64,000 nucleotides of DNA. Source: Oryzisolibacter sp. LB2S. Its GTDB lineage: Bacteria; Pseudomonadota; Gammaproteobacteria; Burkholderiales; Burkholderiaceae_C. The stretch covers positions 3,066,494 to 3,130,493 of the forward strand of contig NZ_CP160388.1 of NCBI RefSeq assembly GCF_040732315.1, in the 5' to 3' direction. The notes below the pieces were generated by a model. That model worked only from the letters and a program-made list of their open reading frames with translations, ran no database searches and was not told the DNA's origin. Numbering within the stretch: position 1 is the stretch's first letter; each line of letters opens with the position of its first letter. Made by a program: the position numbers and the translations under genes. This document shows positions 29,906 through 37,403 of this stretch, piece by piece.

Positions 29906-29921
29906 GCAGTCATGTGACTGC
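29906..29921. promoter_or_regulatory. operator candidate upstream of the AlpA-like gene
   Basis: GCAGTCA and TGACTGC form a perfect 7-bp inverted repeat around TG, with outer TACG/CGTA further away. It ends 19 bases before the AlpA-like start codon, where an autoregulator would bind. Confidence 0.5.
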
Positions 29922-29939
29922 GTATCTTTGGAGTTTCCC

Positions 29940-30161
29940 ATGATACGTCTTCTGACGTCCCGCGAACTGAGCGCCCACATCGCTCTCGCACCACAAACCA
30001 TCCACAACCGCCGCGCAGCCGGCAACGACCTGCCTCCTGCCATCGTCCTTGGTCGACGCGCACGCTTCAAGCTGTCGGATGTCCATCAATGGATGGAGCA
30101 CCACAAGGAAGAACGCGCAGCCATCCCTGCCACGGCTACGCGGGAAGGGGGCAACGCATGA
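29940..30161 (+). CDS. AlpA/MerR-like helix-turn-helix regulator (excisionase-like)
   Basis: Small DNA-binding protein (73 aa) beginning MIRLLTSRELSAHIALAPQT, with a helix-turn-helix (SRELSAHIALAPQTIHNRRA) and the wing-like FKLSDVHQWMEHHK seen in AlpA/excisionase proteins of P4-like islands. GGAG lies 7 bases upstream of ATG 29940. The stop overlaps the helicase start (ATGA), so the two are coupled. Confidence 0.78.
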   Translation: MIRLLTSRELSAHIALAPQTIHNRRAAGNDLPPAIVLGRRARFKLSDVHQWMEHHKEERAAIPATATREGGNA

Positions 30162-31414
30162 GCCGCCGTCCTCCCTTCGAGCCCATCGACTATGCACTGA
30201 TGCTGGAGAGGTCGGGCAACTACGCGTCCGCCAACCAGTTTCTTCACGAGTGGACCGGCACGCACTGGCGCATGATTGACGACGAGACCGCCATGCGCAT
30301 GGCGCTTCGGTGGATTGCCGACGGTAATCACGGCGTTGTCAACGCTGCCAACGCCAAGAGCGCACACCAAACGGCGCTTCTCTGGTTGAAACCCCTTCCG
30401 GAGCCGACATACGCGGCCGTCATCCCTGTGCAGAACGGCTATCTGCACCTCGACGGCTCGCCGGTGCTGCGCCCCCATGACAAAGCGCTCGGGCTGCGTC
30501 ATGCCCTTTGCTGCGACTACAACCCCGCCGCCCCGCGCCCGGAAGCGTTCGAGAGGCTGCTGAACCGAATCCTTCCGGACCCGGCCGTCCGCAACCGGGT
30601 TCAGGAGTACATCGGCTACACGCTGCTGCCCGATGCGCGCTTCCAGCTCGCCCAGATCTGGCTTGGCTCGGGCGCGAACGGCAAAGGCACCCTCGCCAAC
30701 ATCGTGCAGGCCCTTCATGAGCGGATAGCGGCAGCGTCACCGAGCAAGCTGGATGGCTTCCACGCCGCCATCGTGCTGGGCGCGTCGCTCATCTATTGCG
30801 ACGAAGCCCCGCCGCAAGATTGGTGCGAGCAGACCATCAAGACCATGATTGCCGCTGAGTCTGTCCCCATCGACCGAAAGTACCTTCCGGCCATCACGAC
30901 GCGCGTCTTCGGCAAGTGGCTCATCTTGGCCAACCACATCCCGGTCATCCGGGACCAGTCCAACGGCTTCTGGCGACGCTTTGACATTGTGCCGTTCACG
31001 GTCGAGATTCCGGCCTCCGAGCGCGACCCGCTCTTGGCCGCCTACATCATCAAGCACGAGTTGACCGGCGTGCTGAACTGGGCGCTGGAGGGACTTCAAC
31101 GTCTGCTGGCACGGGGTCGATTCGACGCCTCTCCGCCGCCAGCGATGCTGACCGCCAAGCAGGCCGCCCGCACAGAGACCAACTCCGTTCATGCCTGGGT
31201 CGAAGATGCTGGAATCGAACGCACGCTGATTCCAGACACGTCGAAGTCCAAGGTGTACATGGTCTATGTCTCATGGTGCCGGGAGAACGGCATGATGCCA
31301 CTGTCGTCGCCGAAGTTTTGGAAGCGCTTGCCCGACTCCATCGGCGAAGTGTTCGAAGCCAGGCCGGTGACGAAGGACGGGCGCCTGCGCCTCTGCAACG
31401 TCAAGTTGCCCTGA
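30158..31414 (+). CDS. phage/plasmid P4-type helicase (DUF5906/D5_N-like)
   Basis: Superfamily 3 helicase-like ATPase (418 aa) resembling the C-terminal half of phage P4 alpha primase-helicase. Walker A is GSGANGKGTL (about residue 170) and Walker B lies in AAIVLGASLIYCDEAPP. The sensor region is FGKWLILANHIPVI, followed by the RRFDIVPF box, all typical of D5/P4 helicases. The primase part is missing, so this may be a helicase-only form. It is coupled to the AlpA-like gene. Confidence 0.85.
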   Translation: MSRRPPFEPIDYALMLERSGNYASANQFLHEWTGTHWRMIDDETAMRMALRWIADGNHGVVNAANAKSAHQTALLWLKPLPEPTYAAVIPVQNGYLHLDGSPVLRPHDKALGLRHALCCDYNPAAPRPEAFERLLNRILPDPAVRNRVQEYIGYTLLPDARFQLAQIWLGSGANGKGTLANIVQALHERIAAASPSKLDGFHAAIVLGASLIYCDEAPPQDWCEQTIKTMIAAESVPIDRKYLPAITTRVFGKWLILANHIPVIRDQSNGFWRRFDIVPFTVEIPASERDPLLAAYIIKHELTGVLNWALEGLQRLLARGRFDASPPPAMLTAKQAARTETNSVHAWVEDAGIERTLIPDTSKSKVYMVYVSWCRENGMMPLSSPKFWKRLPDSIGEVFEARPVTKDGRLRLCNVKLP

Positions 31415-31983
31415 CCAGCAAGGCCCCGGCTTCGGTCACGAGAACAGCCGTCTAGTACGGCTGTTCTTCAGTATGACCAGCCTGACCGGCTCAATCCAGG
31501 AACCAAGGCTCCCTCACCAGCCGTCCTCCATGTCCTACTTCTTTCGCCCGCGAACAAAATGAGACATACAGAAAGTTTCGCAACAACTCCGGTCAGACGT
31601 GGTCATTGGAGAACGTCCGCTTGATCGTGGCGCTTTTTCGTGCCCAAGCTGAACAACCCAATTCGGTCTGAGCCAAGGGCAACCAGGGACGATGCTGCCG
31701 CATCGTCTTGTGCCGCTCAGATCGACCTGCACTCGCCCTGTCGCGCCTCAAGACACCTGTGGCAAGCCATGAGCATCCGCGCTGGCGCCTGACCAGGCGC
31801 CCTGGCAAGCTCGGACAGCCGCTGGAGAAGCATCCACGCAGGAGCATCGGCGGGGGGCGCCGCTGGCGCGGGCCGGACGACGAGCCAGATGCCGCAGGCA
31901 TCAGGTCGGCCGGAGCCGCGCCAGTGGGGGCGCAGGCGTCAGCCGTAGCCCCGGTCCAGGCGGCAGCCTGGTGGGGGGAGCCG

Positions 31984-32040
31984 CAGAGTTTTCCGCCGCG
32001 ATGCGGAGGCCGTCAGGCCGACTGCGGCGGAAAAGCTCTG
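31984..32040. repeat. imperfect inverted repeat with 16/17-base arms
   Basis: CAGAGTTTTCCGCCGC (31984-31999) pairs with GCGGCGGAAAAGCTCTG (32024-32040), one extra base in the right arm. A smaller GGCCG...CGGCC-like fold lies in the loop. Confidence 0.75.
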
Positions 32041-32056
32041 TGGGGGGCGAAGCCCC

Positions 32057-32187
32057 GGGGGTGCCAAGCGAAGCGCGGCCACCCGGCTTACGAAGTGTCG
32101 CGTAGCGAGCCGTCAGGCCGAAGACGGGCCGCAAGGACCGTCTGAGCACGCACGGAAGCCGGGTGGCCGCGATGAGCGGCACCCCCC
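32057..32187. repeat. large interrupted inverted repeat
   Basis: Arms are GGGGGTGCC (32057-32065) plus CGCGGCCACCCGGCTT (32074-32089) on the left, and AAGCCGGGTGGCCGCG (32156-32171) plus GGCACCCCC (32178-32186) on the right. That makes 25 paired bases split by an asymmetric internal loop. The 66-base apical part has further pairing potential. Confidence 0.75.
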
Positions 32188-32285
32188 GCGAGGGGGCGGC
32201 AAGGAGCACGGCGCAGCCGAGCGACCCAGCCCCCGCTGCAGGCCGACACGAAGTGCGGCCGTAAGCCATGCCCGGCAAGGAGTCA

Positions 32286-32306
32286 TTGCTATGCACAGCA
32301 TAGCAA
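32286..32306. repeat. perfect 9-bp palindrome with 3-base loop
   Basis: TTGCTATGC (32286-32294) and GCATAGCAA (32298-32306) flank ACA. It is AT-richer than its surroundings, a feature shared by nick-site hairpins and protein operators. Confidence 0.65.
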
Positions 32307-32875
32307 GACGACCCAGGGCGTGGGGCCGCCATGGCGGCCGGTGCCGCCGCCACGGCGGCGGTGCGCGCCCCGCGCCTATGGCATGCCATTTCGTAGGTGC
32401 TTTCAGCACCCGGGGCGACGAAAGGACATGCAATAGACGCTGCGCAAATCGAGCGCCAGGGTCGGAGACCTCGCCGACGGCAAAGGCGCGCCTCGGCACC
32501 CTCCCCGGCCATGGGCGTGGCGGACCAGGCCGCGCAGGCAGGCGCTCACCCGCCCTCCATTCAGGCGGCCCCCGGGCCCCCTGCCCCCCTCCCCCGCAGG
32601 CCCATGCCGCAGCCCCCCGGCCATGGCCACCAAGCGCCATCGGTGCCTCCTCGCCCCCCGTGGCGTGCCAAGCGCAGCCCCCTTGTGCCTCCCCATGTGC
32701 CCCCTCTTTGCCCTCCCCTTCAGCACCCCGTCACATCCCGGAGGGAGCGCGCCTCCCGCGGCCCACGCCACCGGGGCCGCACAAAAGTGCGCAAGGTATT
32801 TGCGTTCCGTAGCTATACGTGGATATGGGCCGGGATTCCCTCGGCCCTGCAACGCACGGGAGAACCCCTTTATCT

Positions 32876-33689
32876 ATGTCCAATCAATCCAATCAACAGA
32901 TTGAGCGCCTGCACGCGGGTTGGCGCGCCGCAGTCCAACAAGGGGGCAAGTCGCCCCGGCAAATCGGCGCCGAGCGCCAGGAAGCCCTGCTGCGCTGGGT
33001 CTATCGCTGGGGCTGGTCCAGCGCCTCGGTGCTCACGCAGGTGGCCGGCACCGAGCGCGGCGGCATCGCCCACAGGCTCGTCAAGCAAGGCCTGCTGACC
33101 CTCACTGGCTCGGAGTCGGGCGGCTGCGCCCGGGGCGTGCCCAGGGGGTTTCTCACGCTCACGCCCCTGGGGGTCGAGCAGGTCGAGCGCATGCTCTCCT
33201 GTGAGGACGAGCTCTACCCCTACACGGTCAATCCCTACAAGGTCAATCAGAACCTCCTGCGCCACGACGTGATCGCCCAGGAGAAAACGGCGCGCGCGCG
33301 CCGCGGGCGACATCATCGATTTTGAGACCGAGCGGGAACTGCGCCGGCACTGCGCCCCCGACGAGAAGGTTCCCGACGTCCTGTGGCATTACGCCAATGG
33401 CACCCAGGTCGCCGTCGAGGTCGAGTTGTCTGCCAAGTGGAAGCGCTCCTTTGACCAGTTCATCGGCGGCTGCATCCACGGCATCCGAAGCGGCAAGTTC
33501 GACCATGTCCTCATCCTCAGCGACTCGCCGGCGCTGCTTGAGCGCTACCGCAAGGCGTTCGCGCCGGGTGCCCCATTGGTCTTCTGGGAGCGCATTGCCG
33601 CGGCCGACAAATGGGTGCAACGGGCAACCACCACGGTCCCCGAGGGAATGCACAGGAGGGTGACATGCAAGCTCGTCAGCGAATCCTGA
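32876..33689 (+). pseudogene. replication-relaxation-like winged-helix/nuclease protein, frameshifted
   Basis: The frame from ATG 32876 (MSNQSNQQIERLHAGWRA) encodes a winged-helix-like part (EALLRWVYRWGWSSASVLTQ...GFLTLTPLGVEQVERML) and stops at 33325. A second frame opens just before (AGDIIDFETERELRRHCAPD, from 33303) and continues to 33689 with PDVLWHYANGTQVAVEVELS, which looks like a PD-(D/E)XK core. A one-base shift in the GC repeat at about 33289-33302 joins the two into one protein of about 270 aa. This may be a real mutation, a sequencing error or programmed slippage. The family name Replic_Relax is my best guess. Confidence 0.6.
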
Positions 33690-34357
33690 GCCTGGCCCTG
33701 CTGGGCGCCCTGATGCTCGGCGGCTGCAGTGACGAGCGCTATGTGGCGTCACTCGTCCGAGATGCAGAGCACCAGCGGCAACTGACGACGCGATGCATCG
33801 CCAAGAATGAGCAACTGGTGCGGATGCTCGAGGAGCAGCAAGGCACGCGAGCCGCCGAGCTCGCATACCAGTCCGGGCAGGCCACCATTGCCGCGGCGTG
33901 CGACTTCATACTGCCCCTGTGCCCGTCGTCGGTGGCCGGGCCGGGGCGCAAGGCGATCGCCGACGGCATCGGTGTCGATAGGTCGCTGACGTTCTGGGCG
34001 GCGGTGCTGGCCAAGCTGCTCGTCCCTGTCGGCCTGCTGGTATGCACCTCTGTGGCCATGCGCTGGGGCCGGCTGCGGCTGCTCGAGCCTGCGCGGGCTC
34101 GCCAAGAGGAGGCCCGGACACTGGTGGAGACGGCGCAGCAGCGGGCGCAAGAGGCCGAGGAGCGGGCCGTGCAGGCCGAGCTGCGGCGTGAGCTGGCTGA
34201 GGAGGCCTTGGCCCAGACCCGGGGCACTCTCCGCGAAGCACAGGAGGAGCTCATGCAACTCGACGAAGACATCGCGCAGGCGGAGGAGAAGCTCGAGCAG
34301 ATGCGCGTGGAATCTGCGCGGCAGGAGGAACTGCGGCGATCGCTCGACCGTCTCTGA
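33665..34357 (+). CDS. lipoprotein with a transmembrane helix and long coiled coil
   Basis: Protein of 230 aa. A lipoprotein signal (LALLGALMLGGC, lipid-modified Cys about residue 21) is followed by a soluble part, a hydrophobic helix at about 110-135 (FWAAVLAKLLVPVGLLVCTS) and a charged coiled coil from about 143 to the end (EEARTLVETAQQRAQEAEER...). It overlaps the preceding frame by 25 bases. I recognise no family. Membrane-anchored coiled-coil lipoproteins on mobile elements include surface or entry-exclusion proteins, but that is speculation. Confidence 0.7.
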   Translation: MQARQRILSLALLGALMLGGCSDERYVASLVRDAEHQRQLTTRCIAKNEQLVRMLEEQQGTRAAELAYQSGQATIAAACDFILPLCPSSVAGPGRKAIADGIGVDRSLTFWAAVLAKLLVPVGLLVCTSVAMRWGRLRLLEPARARQEEARTLVETAQQRAQEAEERAVQAELRRELAEEALAQTRGTLREAQEELMQLDEDIAQAEEKLEQMRVESARQEELRRSLDRL

Positions 34358-34844
34358 TGCACGGGCCATGCATCGGCCATGCGCCGCCTGGGACGGGGCG
34401 CCCTGTTTGCAGCAAGGCGCATTGGGATTGGGAGCCTGCAGAGCCGCGTGTGCCGGGTGCGGTGTGCACAGCGGGGGACCATGCGCGCGAGCGACCATCA
34501 GCGCAAGCGGGAGGGGCAGGTAGCGCAAGGGCTGCGGCGCCTTGCGTCATCCGCAAAATCTTAGGTTTGGGTGAGCGGACGGTGAGACTGGCGCCAATCG
34601 AAATGCGACAGAATGTACTGCGTTGTGCGACTGCATCCGTTAGGATCTGCGTCGTCAAATTCCAGTTTGGCTGCTGTTGGCAGTGCAAAGTACGCTTGTC
34701 AGCAAGAGCAAATGGCTGCAGCTAAGTAATCCGCAGCAAAGCGATTGAACCCCTGGGGAATTGGCGAGACGCCAGGCACCAAGAATGTTTGGTAACTGCG
34801 GGCTTTGCTGATTTCCATATATCAATGGTGGAAGTTAGTGACTC
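34358..34844. other. intergenic region before the cassette cluster
   Basis: No gene is supported. The first half is GC-rich like the island backbone; from about 34560 it turns AT-richer like the cassettes. It holds a nested inverted-repeat structure (34734-34810). A GTTAG motif (34834-34840), possibly the cassette-side core of a recombination site, lies 4 bases before the next start codon. Confidence 0.5.
34734..34810. repeat. nested multi-stem structured element
   Basis: CAGCAAAGC (34734-34742) and GCTTTGCTG (34802-34810) close a 77-base domain. Inside are TGGCG-AGA-CGCCA (34762-34774) and ACCAA...TTGGT (34778-34793). It lies just upstream of the first cassette gene. It may be a structured leader, an ancient attI-like site or a small RNA. 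Confidence 0.5.
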
Positions 34845-35459
34845 ATGAAGAAATGGAACAAGTATGCAGCGCTTTGTGCGGCAACTCTGCTGCTATTGGA
34901 AGCGCCATCAATCGCCCCGGCAGCTGACTTAAGTAATGGACTGAAGGAATTAACGATTGGACTTTCGAAGAAAGATGCTCTGGCAATTCTAGAAAAGCAA
35001 GAAACCGATACGGGTGGAATATTCGCGCCTGCTTGCTCACTACAAGAGCCAGGAGAGTCCTGCACCACCGCGGTGACCAATCTAACAATCGGAAAGCTTC
35101 CCCTTCTAAGCTGGAGCCTAAATTTTGACATGAATGGCCGTCTCGCCAGGATTGGATTCCTCTTATCAAAGAGGGGGTGTGTAGATTCAGATTTTCCACA
35201 CCCTCGTTTGCAGTTTCAGAATCTATCTTTACTTCTTGATAATCAGCTTGGCAAGCCAGATTCAGAGCAAAAGCACGCTGCAGTTTGGATAGACAGAAAA
35301 GGAAAATCCGGTCTAATATTGTCGCTATATGATAAGGAAATTCCAGGAATCGGCTATCCAAACTGTCCTGTCGTCTCAATTTCACTTACCGCAAGGGATT
35401 TTTCGGAAAAACTAAGCTCACGGGCTTCCAAAGCATTCGCCAAAGAAAATGATCTGTAG
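34845..35459 (+). CDS. hypothetical secreted protein (cassette-type gene)
   Basis: Protein of 204 aa with a signal peptide (MKKWNKYAALCAATLLLLEA...PAA). Residues about 37-55 (LTIGLSKKDALAILEKQET) and 165-185 resemble repeated small alpha/beta units, and four cysteines could pair in the periplasm. No family recognised. GC content is clearly lower than the chromosome, indicating transfer. A GTTAGTG motif lies just before it, but no clear attC follows it. Confidence 0.7.
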   Translation: MKKWNKYAALCAATLLLLEAPSIAPAADLSNGLKELTIGLSKKDALAILEKQETDTGGIFAPACSLQEPGESCTTAVTNLTIGKLPLLSWSLNFDMNGRLARIGFLLSKRGCVDSDFPHPRLQFQNLSLLLDNQLGKPDSEQKHAAVWIDRKGKSGLILSLYDKEIPGIGYPNCPVVSISLTARDFSEKLSSRASKAFAKENDL

Positions 35460-35545
35460 ATCATACGCACGCGGCTGATGAATCATGGCATCGAGAAACG
35501 GCCGCATACACGACTATTCAAATGACGAAACAGGGAGATGCCGCA

Positions 35546-36406
35546 ATGGCGCATACAGCCCCGTTGGAGCGACAAAGCGCTTCGCGCCCCATCGCTGAAC
35601 TTGATTCGTTAGCCATCACGGGAAAGCCGATGCATAGCTCCAACCTACGGCCAGAAGAACGAATAGCCATGCGTGATAGGCTTCGCGCGGCGCGCTACTC
35701 TGCCTTAGCTGACGCTGAAGGTTTCCATGAGATTTGCTATGCCGTTGAGGCGTTAGGTATGCGCCTCAACCGAAAGAAAGGGAATTTGGGGACATATAAG
35801 AAAGATGTTGGCAATCTGGCTAAACACTCTCCTTTGCTCACTTCTCTGCCTGACAAATTCCCAGGCTTTTTTACTCGCTTTGATGCACTCTACGAGACGC
35901 TTCGTCACGCTCGAAACGACGCAATGCATTCAGGGTCCTACGCTCGCCATGCAACTTCTGCTGCTGTCGAACTCTGTATCGGATTAGAGGAATCATTGAT
36001 GAACTCTGCAGAAGGAAAATCCACTGTCGCGGACTATATGGTGAAATCGCCAGTTCTTGTCGAATCATGGCAACCAGTTGCGTATGCGCGTCAACTGATG
36101 TTAGCTCACTCATTCTCTCATCTCCCAGTCTTTTATGACGACCAGTGGCAACTACTATCGGAGCTGGCTATTGCCTGTCACCTGCACCCCATGAATCGCA
36201 CAGATAAAGACAACGCTCTGGCTCGATCTATCGAAGATGCAATCAAGGTTGGCCTTAAATTGCTTCCCGCAACAACAGTACAACCAACGGATCAAGTTTC
36301 GGAGTTGATCGCTGCCTCTACTGCATGTCCTAAGTCGACTCTATGGTTGGTTATTGAGAAGAATAATGTTCTTACTGGAGTTTTGTCTCCGTTTGAGTTA
36401 ATGTAA
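35546..36406 (+). CDS. HEPN-like protein fused to two CBS domains
   Basis: Protein of 286 aa. Residues about 45-152 are helical and contain RHARNDAMHSG, whose R123-N-D-A-M-H128 fits the HEPN RNase motif Rx4-6H. Residues about 160-208 (TVADYMVKSPVLVESWQPVA...FSHLPVFY) and about 238-286 (VIEKNNVLTGVLSPFEL) read as two CBS units forming a Bateman module, which usually binds adenine nucleotides. ATG 35546 is used because GGGAG lies upstream; ATG 35522 is the alternative. It is AT-rich and followed by an attC-like site. A nucleotide-gated RNase is an inference. Confidence 0.65.
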   Translation: MAHTAPLERQSASRPIAELDSLAITGKPMHSSNLRPEERIAMRDRLRAARYSALADAEGFHEICYAVEALGMRLNRKKGNLGTYKKDVGNLAKHSPLLTSLPDKFPGFFTRFDALYETLRHARNDAMHSGSYARHATSAAVELCIGLEESLMNSAEGKSTVADYMVKSPVLVESWQPVAYARQLMLAHSFSHLPVFYDDQWQLLSELAIACHLHPMNRTDKDNALARSIEDAIKVGLKLLPATTVQPTDQVSELIAASTACPKSTLWLVIEKNNVLTGVLSPFELM

Positions 36407-36418
36407 ACAAAAATAGAT

Positions 36419-36496
36419 AGCCAACACGGCGCTGCACCTGACCGTCATCCCGCAGCTTCGATGCGTGCTGTCGGCCGGCAAGCTGGGGCGTTAGAG
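36419..36496 (+). other. attC-like site 1
   Basis: It starts AGCCAACACGGCGCTGCACC, close to the inverse core (RYYYAAC) and the GGCGCTGCACC arm seen in many attC sites. It ends GGCGTTAGAG, close to the GTTRRRY core. The middle folds imperfectly. It lies 13 bases after the HEPN-CBS stop and 7 bases before the next start codon, exactly where a cassette boundary belongs. Confidence 0.65.
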
Positions 36497-36502
36497 AGCA
36501 CT

Positions 36503-36985
36503 ATGTCTCACCTTGAAGCACTCATCGTCGAATACCTTGACTGGCAGGGGTACTTGGTGCGTCGAAATACTAAGGTCGGGCGACTAAAACATGGCGGCTG
36601 GGAAATGGAGCTTGATGTCATTGGCTACAACCCGCACACAGGCGACCTTGTTCATTACGAGCCGTCAGTTGATGCTCATACTTGGGATACACGCGAAGCA
36701 AGGTACGCAAAAAAATTCGAGGCAGCCCGCAAACTCATTTTCTGTGAGGTTTTCTCATGGTTGCCACCCGATACTCCATTGCGGCAAATTGCTGTATTTC
36801 CCTCTCACCCAAAAGGTAGAGACACCATTGCAGGTGGCGAAATTATTTCTATTGATGAGTTTGTTGCAGAAGTCCGCTCAAAGGTTATCGCGTGTGGCAT
36901 TGCTTGCCGTAGCGCCATCTCGGAAAATCACCCTCTGCTCCGTGTACTGCAGCTTTCCCATTGTGGCTACAACCGTGTGCTCTAA
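36503..36985 (+). CDS. restriction-endonuclease-fold-like cassette protein
   Basis: Protein of 160 aa. The N-terminal part (LIVEYLDWQGYLVRRNTKVG) followed by WEMELDVIGYNPHTGDLVHY and EPS looks like a PD-(D/E)XK core: E36, D38 and E53 are in place, but the expected lysine is serine 55. Catalysis is therefore doubtful or uses another residue. The stop codon overlaps the start of attC-like site 2, typical of tightly packed cassettes. Proteins like this are familiar in integron cassettes but have no settled function. Confidence 0.65.
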   Translation: MSHLEALIVEYLDWQGYLVRRNTKVGRLKHGGWEMELDVIGYNPHTGDLVHYEPSVDAHTWDTREARYAKKFEAARKLIFCEVFSWLPPDTPLRQIAVFPSHPKGRDTIAGGEIISIDEFVAEVRSKVIACGIACRSAISENHPLLRVLQLSHCGYNRVL

Positions 36986-37039
36986 CATTTCATCCAAGCC
37001 CACGCCGCTTCGCGGCGCGGCTTAATTCAGGCGCTAACA
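36981..37039 (+). other. attC-like site 2
   Basis: TCTAACATTTCATCCAAGCC opens the site and the centre is CGCCGC-TTC-GCGGCG flanked by AAGCC/GGCTT. The 3' end is TTCAGGCGCTAACA, where GCTAACA differs from the GTTRRRY core by one base. This is the best attC in the window: a 59-base element with a strong cruciform. Confidence 0.85.
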
Positions 37040-37403
37040 CTCAAGGCATGAGCCACCATCACGTCATCGCCAAGGTAGGTTCGGATAGCAAGCTCCGCGT
37101 GCTGTTCGTGGATCTTGATGCCAATGCACTGAGTGAGCGCTTCATCAAACCGTACGAGAAGGGCACTTCCTTTTTCTCGGGTAACGATCTGATTTCGCCA
37201 AACGATTTGCGCTCGGTTCATATTGTCAGAACAGAGCGTCCGGATGCGGTCGAACGAGATGAACTTAACCGAAAAGTCAGGGAAAGCATTGACCGCCTCA
37301 ACGAGCTAGGCTCCGGCGTATTTTTTTTGAGCGTAGGCGGGGGCTATAAGCCGCAAGACATAGCAGAGGCAGGTGTAGACGTTACCCACGACTTTATTAA
37401 GGG

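Larger units (their letters stand above)
31415..32875. other. 1.46-kb non-coding, palindrome-rich region of the island
   Basis: No convincing gene is present; the short frames are GC-driven and overlap on both strands. The stretch holds a perfect 11-bp hairpin right after the helicase gene (AGAACAGCCGT / ACGGCTGTTCT, 31441-31467), a probable terminator without a strong T-run. It also holds three larger structures described separately. Near 32827-32847 GGGCCG and CGGCCC pair. Position between a helicase and a replication-relaxation-like gene suggests an origin of replication or transfer, or a structured RNA. Confidence 0.6.

Noticed and set aside
31535..32812. Overlapping frames in the palindrome-rich region (up to about 230 aa)
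   Set aside because: They lie on both strands with no ribosome sites or motifs and Arg/Pro/Ala-rich translations; the region is better explained as non-coding.
35460..35545. An attC between the secreted-protein gene and the HEPN-CBS gene
   Set aside because: No GTTRRRY or RYYYAAC core is visible; only a weak CGGC/GCCG pairing, so I do not call a site.
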